A stretch of 45,401 bases of DNA from an uncultured Flavonifractor sp. Its GTDB lineage: Bacteria > Bacillota > Clostridia > Oscillospirales > Oscillospiraceae. The notes beneath the pieces were generated by a model, which was not told where the DNA came from, did no database searches, and saw only the letters and a list, made by a program, of their open reading frames with translations. The stretch lies in the NCBI GenBank assembly GCA_947384055.1, contig CANDFO010000014.1, positions 1-45,401 on the forward strand, read 5' to 3'. A program made the translations under genes and the position numbers. Below are positions 1 through 7,270 of the stretch, piece after piece. Each line of letters opens with the position of its first letter. Within the stretch, counting starts at the first letter, position 1.

Positions 1-33
1 AGCAACTGGGGAGATTCGAACCCTCGTGACAGG
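1..33 (-). other. tRNA 3'-end-like fragment (possible attachment site remnant)
   Basis: Read on the minus strand, this stretch has a T-loop (TTCGAAT) with a mostly paired 5-bp T-stem, preceded by a GTCAC-like variable loop and followed by a 7-nt acceptor-like strand. The sequence to its right cannot fold an anticodon or D arm, so it is not a whole tRNA. Integrative elements often duplicate a tRNA 3' end at their att site, so this may be such a remnant. One T-stem pair is mismatched. Confidence 0.4.
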
Positions 34-45
34 GAATTGAAAAAG

Positions 46-121
46 GGCGCTAAATATTGAAGCGCCTGTTTTGAGCGCCGGTCCATCAGTTCCAGGGGAA
101 TTGACAGACCGGCGCTTTTTT
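46..121 (+). terminator. Tandem hairpins ending in an intrinsic terminator
   Basis: A first hairpin (GGCGCT 46-51 with AGCGCC 61-66, then TGTTTT) is followed by a 10-bp perfect stem (AGCGCCGGTC 74-83 with GACCGGCGCT 107-116) that runs into a T-tract at 116-121. The second is a convincing plus-strand terminator for a gene lying left of the window. Confidence 0.7.
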
Positions 122-249
122 CTTTTCCAGAAAGACGCCAGGAACGCAATACCTTCAGCGCCCGTTTTCAGAACAGGCGAAATCAAAAGGGACCTTGGAT
201 TTTTTTGGATAAAAAGTTACCATTCCGTTAGAAAATTAGGAGGGTCAAA

Positions 250-345
250 ATGAACGCAAAAGTAAAAAACAGGTATTTTCAAGAACTGACCCTCAATCTC
301 CAGCACGAGGGCTTCACAGTAAAACCGGAAACGGAGGAGGACGCA
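250..345 (+). pseudogene. Truncated start of an unidentified gene
   Basis: An AGGAGGG ribosome site (239-245) sits 5 nt before ATG 250, which opens about 31 plausible residues beginning MNAKVKNRYFQELTLNLQHE. After about 345 the frame runs antisense through the SLH gene and becomes implausible proline/glycine/arginine-rich sequence, so only the amino-terminal stump looks genuine. I do not recognise the family with certainty; it resembles short accessory proteins of conjugative elements. The break, next to the tRNA-like fragment and opposite the end of an SLH gene with no terminator, suggests a rearrangement or element boundary. Confidence 0.45.
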
Positions 346-375
346 GCCGGAGATGCCAGGAGTGCGGCTCTGCCG

Positions 376-1746
376 TCAGGACACAGCGACATTTTCACAA
401 AAGCGCATAAGGATAGCGGCTGCCTGGGCGCGGGTGGCGCTGCCATCAGGGGACAGAGCGCCGTCCCCAGTGCCGTTGATGAGACCGGCGGCGTTGGCCC
501 ACTGCATGGCCTCCAGCGCGTAGGAACTGATCTGGCCGGCGTCTCCGTAGCCGGACAGGTCCGCCCGCTGCTCCGTCCCATAGCCCTTATACTGGGCATA
601 GCGGAAGAGGACCAGCGCCATCTGCTCCCGGGTGATCAGGTCGTCGGGTCCGAACCGGCCATTGCCGTATCCGGACACCACGCCGCTGGACGCGGCCCAC
701 GCCACCGCGCCGGAATAGTAGGCATTCCCCGGCACATCTCCAAAGGGGGCGGCTCCGGCAGCGGGACTGCCCTCCAGCCGATGAAGGATAGTGACAATCA
801 TGCCCCGGGTAGTAGTTCCGCCGGGAGTGAACCGCTGGTCTCCAGTGCCGTTCATCAGCCCCCGGGTACAGACATAGTCCACCGCTCCCCGGAACCAGTC
901 ATGTTCCGCTACATCCAGGAAAGCCGGGGCCGTGCCGCCGGAAACTGTGCCCGCCGGGGGCTCCTGGAGGCGGAATTTGGCCTCAAGCTCCACCTTGCCC
1001 CGGGGCATGGTAAAGGCATACACCCCATTTCCCAACTCCCGCAGCTCCACCAATTTCCCGGCGTCATCCCGGACGGTGAGGCTGTCCAGCACGTAGCCGG
1101 AGCCGGGGGTGGCGTAAACGGTGACGGTCTCCCCCTTCTGCGCCCGCTCCGGACTGGTCCGCACAGTGCCGTGTTCCGTCTTTTTAACGGAGACGCGGTA
1201 GCTGGACGGCGTATCGTCCCGGTCCTCCGAGCCGCCGGAGCTGCCGGTATTCCCGGTGTTTCCGCTGCTGCCGGGGTCGGAGCTGCCTTGGCTCAGCTCC
1301 CGCAGGCGCACCAAGGTGTTGTCGGCCCCGTCATAGGGCTGGAGCTCCGGGTCCAGCAGGGTGAGACGGGCGGAGCCGGGCATCACGAAGGGCTCACCGG
1401 CGTCCAGCACGCCCAGCTGGGCCCGTCCGTCTCCCCCCAAAGGGCTGGCGGCGTCGGGAACCAGGTAGATGTGCACCGTTGTGCGCCCGCCGGAGACCTC
1501 AGCCTGGCAGGGCGGCGCGTAGGCCCCCGCACTCTGAGGGGTGAAGGAGACGTTGGGGTACTCCCCGTCCAGTACCAGGTCCACCTGGGCTCCATATACA
1601 TGGCCGTCCAAATTTTCCGCCGACAGCCGGACCCCGCCGGCTCCGGCGGGCTCATAGGCCAGCCCCGGCCCCCCGGCGGCAAAAGCCGCCGGAGAAGCGC
1701 TGAGCAGCAGGCACAGGGCCAATAGATATCCGAAACGTTTTTTCAT
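376..1746 (-). CDS. Secreted SLH-domain protein with InlB-type repeat
   Basis: A 456-residue exported protein. Residues 1-24 form a signal peptide (MKKRFGYLLALCLLLSASPA). A beta-rich amino-terminal part is followed by a Ser/Gly/Asn-rich linker near residues 154-175, then a repeat of the InlB/bacterial-repeat type (VKKTEHGTVRTSPE onward), and three SLH modules over about the last 180 residues (FLDVAEHDWF; FGDVPGNAYY; a third ending in AQAAAILMRF). SLH modules bind secondary wall polymer, so this protein is probably wall-attached. Its ATG overlaps the TGA of the upstream metallopeptidase gene (ATGA), so the two are translationally coupled. It may anchor or accompany that enzyme; this is inference. 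No terminator is visible after its stop. Confidence 0.85.
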   Translation of the reverse strand: MKKRFGYLLALCLLLSASPAAFAAGGPGLAYEPAGAGGVRLSAENLDGHVYGAQVDLVLDGEYPNVSFTPQSAGAYAPPCQAEVSGGRTTVHIYLVPDAASPLGGDGRAQLGVLDAGEPFVMPGSARLTLLDPELQPYDGADNTLVRLRELSQGSSDPGSSGNTGNTGSSGGSEDRDDTPSSYRVSVKKTEHGTVRTSPERAQKGETVTVYATPGSGYVLDSLTVRDDAGKLVELRELGNGVYAFTMPRGKVELEAKFRLQEPPAGTVSGGTAPAFLDVAEHDWFRGAVDYVCTRGLMNGTGDQRFTPGGTTTRGMIVTILHRLEGSPAAGAAPFGDVPGNAYYSGAVAWAASSGVVSGYGNGRFGPDDLITREQMALVLFRYAQYKGYGTEQRADLSGYGDAGQISSYALEAMQWANAAGLINGTGDGALSPDGSATRAQAAAILMRFCENVAVS

Positions 1747-4700
1747 GTTCCCTCCGTTGTTACCACAATCTCAGGCAGATCTGTTCCGCCGGGGCTGTTA
1801 ATCCAGAGCGTGCTGGCCGTTACCCGCTGGCTGGAGGCGTCGTCCGGGCTGTCGGTGCGGGCCATCTCCGCCTGCATCTGGCTGGGCAGCAGGTTTACGC
1901 CGCTGCAATTGCTGGTCTCCTGGAGCTCGGCCTCCTGCTGGACGTTGGGCACGAAGAGGAAGAGGCCGTCGCTGATATCGCTGACCTGGAGGTCGGCGGG
2001 GATCTCCGCGAAGAGGTAGGTGTCGCCCGCCAGATAGCGCTCCTGGGTCTCCTGCTCCAGGACCTCGCCGTCCTCACCGATGGTGGTGACGGTAAAGCGG
2101 CCCTTGAGCTTGATGGTGCAGAAGAGGGGGTCTCCCCGGTAGGTGCCCGCCACCACCAGCGTTCCGGCGGGCAGGGTGACGCCCTCCTCCACCTCCAGCG
2201 GGGCAGCCAGACGGCCCACGCAGCCTCCGGCGGAGGCCGACGTGCCGGTGGTCTCATCCAAAATCAGTCCGCCGTCCAGGAAGGCGATATCGTCCTCGGC
2301 GTAGGCCACCAGCCGCACATCCTCCAAAGGCATCTCCGCAGGAATGCCCTCCACGGTGATGGTCCTGGCGTCGTAGGTCCAGATGCGGGTGTCGCCGGTC
2401 CCGGCGGAGCCGGGCTTATTGAAGTAGACCAGGTAGGCGCCGTCTGTGGCCAGATTGCCCGCGTCGAAGGAGCCCTCGCAGGCGGTGACGGACCGGAGCA
2501 CCTCCGTGCCGTCTGCGCCGGTAACAGAGGTCTCGATGTCTACCTTGTACAGTCCATCGGCCGGCGGGTTGGTACCGGTGAGCTTCAGGCCGGACACGGG
2601 GGTGGGCTGGGTGAAGGTAAAGACCACGTAGTCTCCCTCCCGGACCGCCTGATAAGCGCCGGCGTCCACCAGCTTGTCGTAGGCCACGCGGACCTGTCCG
2701 GCCCGGCCGGTGCAGATCTCGTTGCCCAAGGTGTCGTAGGCCGCCACACTGTACTCATAGGTGCGGTGATTGCCCTGCCCGACGATGTCTACATAGGTGG
2801 TCTTGGTGGTGAAGGCCACCGGCGTACCGTTGCGGCGGATCTCATAGCCCTGAATCCCGCCGGTTATGGATGGGGTGATATTGAGGACAATCTCATTGTT
2901 GTTCTGGAGACCGGCTTCCACCGCAACCGTTCCGGCGCCTTCCGGAGCTCCCGCCAGGGCGTCCCGGCGGCTGTCGTCGTTGAGATACCAGACGGCCCGG
3001 TCTTCACCGGGATAAGAGGCCAGGGTGTTCCGGGTGCTCTCGCTGAGGGTCATGCCCCAGCGGAGGAAGAATTCGCTCAGGTCCCGTCCGGCCACGCCTG
3101 CGGCGGTGAGGGCCACCTTGTCGTCATAGGCGGAGGCGCCGTCAAAATAGGTGCCCGCTTTCCAGGCCTGGAAGAACCGATGGTAGAAGTCCATGGGGTC
3201 GCTGCCGGTGTCATAGGCCAGGTGGAGCTGCCAGTACATACCCAGCTGGACAAACACATCGTTGGACGCGCCGGGATAACCCTGGGCCACCTTGTTGAAG
3301 ATTGCCGCGTACTTATTGCTGCGCTCCAGGCGGGAGGGCAGCGTGTTCTGGGCCCCGTCATAGGTCTGAACCATGAGAGAATAGATGTTGTTGGTGATCT
3401 CCGCCCGGCCCAGTTTATCCATGTTGTGGCCGATTTCATGGGCGATGCCCCAGCCGAAGAGCCGGTTGGCAGAGGCCCCCGCCTCCATCTGGGAGACGGG
3501 CTTCCCGGCGGCCATACCGCTGCAGGAGCCGTAGCCGATGCCCACATGATCCCCGGCGGCGTACATGAAGGCCCCGGCGAACATGGTCATGCAGCGGATA
3601 TTCTGACGGGTCTGCATGTCGTTGCTTTCATAGGTATTGGCGATGCCCTGGGTGGTTTTGCAGATGTGCATGACATCCTCCCAGGCCAGAATGCTGTTGT
3701 AAAGGGTATCCGCCCGCTGCTCCGTGCTGCCCTTTCCGGCTCCGCCGGATACTGCGGCGGCAGGCAGGGAGAGCAGTACGGTGGGGGTGGCGACTTCGGT
3801 GACGTTAAGACAGTTGGCGGTCTGATCGCCGCTGCTGAGGGCCGACTGCGCCAGGTATGCGTCCAGCTCCGCTACATAGCTCTGGAGCAGGCTCCGGCGG
3901 TCGGCCTCCTCCATGCCGTACCAGCCGGACAGGTTCACCATGGGGATATCCACCGCCCGGCGCACATGGAGCCGGATGTTCTCCGGCGCGGAACCGCCGT
4001 AGGTGAGATACAGGCTTCCGCCCCGGCCGGTAGTGCCGCTGCCGATTTTGGGCACCACCAGCACGTTTCTGCCGTTCTGGATGGTTCCCACCTGGGCTTT
4101 CCAGGCGGACACCTCAGCATTGAACTGGGTGGCCCACAGGGTGACGCTCTCCCCTTCAGGGATGCCGGAGGCATAGACTGTAATCTCACTGCCTCCCTGC
4201 GCCGCCGCGCCCAGGGGCTGGAGCACGCTGCCACCCTGCTGGTAGCGGGTGCTGTCGGGGCCGCCGCTGCGGGATTCAATGCCGTTCAGGAGCACGCCGG
4301 GAGTCTGCCCCTGGAGGAGCTCTTCCGCCAGAGCCAGCTGGTCGGCCAGCGCCGCGGGATAGAGGTAATAGCTGCCCTCGCTGTCCAGCCGGGCCTTCAG
4401 ACCGTCGATCTCCTCCTGGGTTACGTCCGCCCGGAGGGTGGTGCACAGCTCGTCGGCAAAGAGAGCGTCGGTGAGCGCGTCCAAGTTCCGGTCCTCACGG
4501 TAGGGCATGAACATCAGCTCAGACAGGCTGACGGCGGTGTAGGCCTTCTGCTCAATGCGCACCGCGATTTTCACCACGTCCTTCACCGGGTCAAAGGGGA
4601 GCACGGCAAACCGGGTGACGCTGGGGTTATTGCGCACGCCCGGCCAGTTGTTGGCGTTGCCGGTGTCCAGGCCGGTCCAGTCGGGATTGGGGGCCACCAG

Positions 4701-6764
4701 AGTGCCGGGGCCGTTCAGGTCCTGCCCCTGGGTCCAGACGGAAATGGTGTAGGTGCGCAGGTTCCCTGCATAGCCGCCGTCCAGCCGGGGCACCCAGATC
4801 ACCGCGCTGAGGTCCTGGGGCTCCTTGAAGGTGCACTGAATCTGCTTGTCGTTCCACCAGTTTCCGTCCCCATAGGAGTGGGAGGTCCAGTGGGTAGAGA
4901 AATCCCCGTCGTACATAAATTCCGGCTGGAACGGCTTATCGGCGGGATAGGCCGTGGGGGAGTAGTTATAAGAGGCGGTCAGCCAGACCTTTTCGATGGC
5001 GGTATAATCCAGCGTGCCCTCCGGAATCCCCTCGGGCCGGGAGTAGTCCACCGCCGCGGGGGTGCCGGAGTGGACCTGCGAGGGGGCGCTCTTGCCCAGA
5101 GTGTTGCCCGCTACCACATAGAGATAATAAGTAACGCCGTTCTCCAATCCGGTGAGAGTCAGCTTGTTCTCCGTAACCGGCTCCCCAGCCAGCTGATAGC
5201 TGGAGACGGGGGCGTCGGCCTGGCTGGTGTAGTACACCTCGTAGTACTCGGCGGCCTTGCCCGCCTTCCAGGATATGTTCAGAACTCCGTCCCCGGCGGT
5301 CACGCTGACCATGTCCGGTCTGTCCGGCACGCCGGTAAACAGCGGCGTGGCAAAGACCGGGGCAGAGGATTTGCCCTCCCAGCTGCCGTCGATGGGGGTG
5401 ACGGTAAAGCCGTAGGACCGGCTCTCCAGGCCGGACACCACCGCCTGGGCGGTATCCACCCGCAGGGACTGCCGGGGGGCATTCTCTTTCTCGGCCTCCC
5501 AGTAATCCACCCGGTAGCCTGAGAGGTTGGGGAGCGGCCGCCAGGACAGGCGCACCTGCCCCGCCTCTGCGACGGCGGTCAGGCCCTCAATGGTGCTGTT
5601 GGGCGCCACGGGATTTTCCGGCACAATGTCCTTTAAAAAGCGGATAGTCTCAATGGCGGCAAACTCGTTCTCCGCTGTCTTTGTCACAGAGACCGTGATC
5701 TTCTTTACTGCCACCCGGCGGCCCAGAGAAATGGTAATCACGCTGGTGCCCGGCGTGCGGGACATGGCGTAGACACCCTCCGGAACGCTGTAGTCAAAGG
5801 AGTAGACCTCGACCGAACCGTCCTGGGCCTCTACGGTGAGCTTGCCCGCCAGCACCTGACTGCCGTTCTCCGGAGTGACAATGTGCACCTCGGAGGTCTC
5901 CACCGGCTCCGTCAGCGCAATGGGCAGAAGAAGCGGAGCCTGCTCGCCGATTTTTCCCCCGTTGCTCCGCCGGAAGGTAACGGCCTCCGTGTTCTCCCGG
6001 AACAGGTCGCCGGGGGTTCCCTCCGTAATCTCCGTGTAAACGGCGGCCAGCTCTGTGCGGAGCCGCTCCAGCTCCACAGGTACGGACAGGCACAGAGTAT
6101 CCGACACCTGGGCCTCTCCCGCGGCGCCGGTCTGATGGCTGACGTAGGCCAGGTCCACAATGTTGATCTCCGTGTCTCCGTTGAGATCATAGGCGTCCAA
6201 GTCCGCCTGGACCCGGGAGCCCAGAGCGCCGGCCAGGGCACTCCGGTCGGCCTCCGTAACCCGACCGTCCCCGTCCAGGTCCCCCAGGGAGAAGGTGCCG
6301 TCCCCGGTGCCCAGGGTGACATGCTGGGCGTACCGGTCCAGCGTGACCGGCACGGCGAACGCGGCATAGCCGGTCCCCGTGAACTCCAGCCGGTAGCCGC
6401 CGGCGGGCAGGCCGTCTACCTTCAGGTCCACGTAGTCCGGCCAGTCCGGGCTGCCGTCCTCCGCGCACCGCAGGGAGACCTGAACCGGATAACCGCCGGT
6501 TTCACCGGTGTACGCCTCATACAGCGGCACAGCGCATATCGCCGTGCCGTCCTCCCGGTACAGGGCGGCCTGAAGCTGCCGTTTTTGAAGCTGCTCCAGA
6601 CTTTGGGCATAGTCTATGCGCAGGGTGGCCGCAATGCTGCCGGTAACTGCCGGAGCGCCGCTCTCCGCCGGCGCTTCTCCACCGGCGGCGGCGCCGGCGG
6701 GAAGCATCCCGGCCAGCAGGCAGAGCGCCAGCACAGCGGCTGAAAGCCGTTTGCGTAGTCTCAT
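1743..6764 (-). CDS. Giant secreted M60-like zinc metallopeptidase with dockerin and Fn3 modules
   Basis: 1673 residues. Signal peptide 1-27. A dockerin-like pair of calcium loops lies at about 160-208 (DLDGDGRVT; DLNGDTEINIVDL), two fibronectin type III-like domains at about 392-570, and a discoidin/F5-8C-like carbohydrate-binding part at about 580-755. The catalytic centre reads GWGIAHEIGHNMDK with HEIGH at 1109-1113 and a glutamate at 1122, fitting the gluzincin HExxH-x8-E pattern of peptidase family M60, whose members cut mucins and other O-glycoproteins. The carboxy-terminal 400 residues are beta-rich and unassigned. The ATG follows AGAAAGGAAG. A host-glycoprotein-degrading surface enzyme is the likely role; the substrate is inferred from the family only. 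Coupled to the SLH gene downstream. Confidence 0.85.
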   Translation of the reverse strand: MRLRKRLSAAVLALCLLAGMLPAGAAAGGEAPAESGAPAVTGSIAATLRIDYAQSLEQLQKRQLQAALYREDGTAICAVPLYEAYTGETGGYPVQVSLRCAEDGSPDWPDYVDLKVDGLPAGGYRLEFTGTGYAAFAVPVTLDRYAQHVTLGTGDGTFSLGDLDGDGRVTEADRSALAGALGSRVQADLDAYDLNGDTEINIVDLAYVSHQTGAAGEAQVSDTLCLSVPVELERLRTELAAVYTEITEGTPGDLFRENTEAVTFRRSNGGKIGEQAPLLLPIALTEPVETSEVHIVTPENGSQVLAGKLTVEAQDGSVEVYSFDYSVPEGVYAMSRTPGTSVITISLGRRVAVKKITVSVTKTAENEFAAIETIRFLKDIVPENPVAPNSTIEGLTAVAEAGQVRLSWRPLPNLSGYRVDYWEAEKENAPRQSLRVDTAQAVVSGLESRSYGFTVTPIDGSWEGKSSAPVFATPLFTGVPDRPDMVSVTAGDGVLNISWKAGKAAEYYEVYYTSQADAPVSSYQLAGEPVTENKLTLTGLENGVTYYLYVVAGNTLGKSAPSQVHSGTPAAVDYSRPEGIPEGTLDYTAIEKVWLTASYNYSPTAYPADKPFQPEFMYDGDFSTHWTSHSYGDGNWWNDKQIQCTFKEPQDLSAVIWVPRLDGGYAGNLRTYTISVWTQGQDLNGPGTLVAPNPDWTGLDTGNANNWPGVRNNPSVTRFAVLPFDPVKDVVKIAVRIEQKAYTAVSLSELMFMPYREDRNLDALTDALFADELCTTLRADVTQEEIDGLKARLDSEGSYYLYPAALADQLALAEELLQGQTPGVLLNGIESRSGGPDSTRYQQGGSVLQPLGAAAQGGSEITVYASGIPEGESVTLWATQFNAEVSAWKAQVGTIQNGRNVLVVPKIGSGTTGRGGSLYLTYGGSAPENIRLHVRRAVDIPMVNLSGWYGMEEADRRSLLQSYVAELDAYLAQSALSSGDQTANCLNVTEVATPTVLLSLPAAAVSGGAGKGSTEQRADTLYNSILAWEDVMHICKTTQGIANTYESNDMQTRQNIRCMTMFAGAFMYAAGDHVGIGYGSCSGMAAGKPVSQMEAGASANRLFGWGIAHEIGHNMDKLGRAEITNNIYSLMVQTYDGAQNTLPSRLERSNKYAAIFNKVAQGYPGASNDVFVQLGMYWQLHLAYDTGSDPMDFYHRFFQAWKAGTYFDGASAYDDKVALTAAGVAGRDLSEFFLRWGMTLSESTRNTLASYPGEDRAVWYLNDDSRRDALAGAPEGAGTVAVEAGLQNNNEIVLNITPSITGGIQGYEIRRNGTPVAFTTKTTYVDIVGQGNHRTYEYSVAAYDTLGNEICTGRAGQVRVAYDKLVDAGAYQAVREGDYVVFTFTQPTPVSGLKLTGTNPPADGLYKVDIETSVTGADGTEVLRSVTACEGSFDAGNLATDGAYLVYFNKPGSAGTGDTRIWTYDARTITVEGIPAEMPLEDVRLVAYAEDDIAFLDGGLILDETTGTSASAGGCVGRLAAPLEVEEGVTLPAGTLVVAGTYRGDPLFCTIKLKGRFTVTTIGEDGEVLEQETQERYLAGDTYLFAEIPADLQVSDISDGLFLFVPNVQQEAELQETSNCSGVNLLPSQMQAEMARTDSPDDASSQRVTASTLWINSPGGTDLPEIVVTTEGT

Positions 6765-6837
6765 GGTTGACTTCCTTTCTGTCGTTTGGTGTTGATAAAA
6801 TCATTTGCCGCCTGGAAGGGCGTAAAAGATCAAGAAT

Positions 6838-6866
6838 ATTATAATTTGTAAAGAAGGATTTGGCAA
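6838..6866 (-). promoter_or_regulatory. Promoter of the M60/SLH operon
   Basis: On the minus strand TTGCCA (6861-6866), a 17-nt spacer and TATAAT (6838-6843) form a near-consensus housekeeping promoter about 70 nt upstream of the metallopeptidase start. Confidence 0.75.
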
Positions 6867-7089
6867 GTTTTTCTTGACGATTCCTGCGCGGTTCCTGCGG
6901 CGGTTCCTGCGGCCGGCCGCATCCGCGCCGCCCAAAATCCGGAAATCAACCCCATTTACGGGCTTTTTCCAGATGAACTGGCATAAAACACCCCGCTCTT
7001 CCAGGCGTTTTGTGGGGGTCAGGCCGGAGCGGAACGCCCCTTCCCCGGGAAAATTTTTTTATTTTCTCCTCCGGAAGCGGAATCCTCTC

Positions 7090-7118
7090 TTGATATCCGG
7101 AGGTTTATCTTTTATAAT
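7090..7118 (+). promoter_or_regulatory. Promoter of the c-di-GMP/phosphorelay operon
   Basis: TTGATA (7090-7095), a 17-nt spacer and TATAAT (7113-7118) form a strong promoter. A start near 7125 gives a leader of about 145 nt before the first gene. Confidence 0.75.
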
Positions 7119-7146
7119 ACAGAGTGGCATATATTAAATTCAACCA

Positions 7147-7210
7147 ATCCCCCGCAGAGACAGTATCCCCGGCGCTCCGCGCCGGGCGTATGGACATATC
7201 CGCGGGGGAT
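7147..7210 (+). promoter_or_regulatory. Structured 5' leader of the c-di-GMP operon
   Basis: Outer stem ATCCCCCGC (7147-7155) pairs perfectly with GCGGGGGAT (7202-7210). Inside it CCCGGCGC (7168-7175) pairs with GCGCCGGG (7179-7186) around a 3-nt loop. The two stems are separated by asymmetric internal strands (about 12 and 15 nt), an architecture seen in ligand-binding RNAs. It matches no riboswitch consensus I can recall, including the c-di-GMP classes. Confidence 0.5.
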
Positions 7211-7270
7211 GCCGGCGGAGCTTCGGACCGCTCCCCAAAAGCTCTGCTGAAAGAGGAGGAAGGAGCCCCT

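Noticed and set aside
250..1725. A 491-codon plus-strand open frame
   Set aside because: Only the first 30 or so codons look like protein. The rest is antisense to the SLH gene and rich in Gly/Pro/Arg/His with no domain.
2766..5522. A 918-codon plus-strand open frame opposite the metallopeptidase gene
   Set aside because: Typical GC-rich antisense shadow: no ribosome site, no recognisable motif, and the opposite strand encodes a clear multidomain protein.
7125..7270. A c-di-GMP riboswitch in the leader of the GGDEF operon
   Set aside because: The conserved loop sequences of neither c-di-GMP class are visible; only the stem architecture is suggestive, so it is left unassigned.
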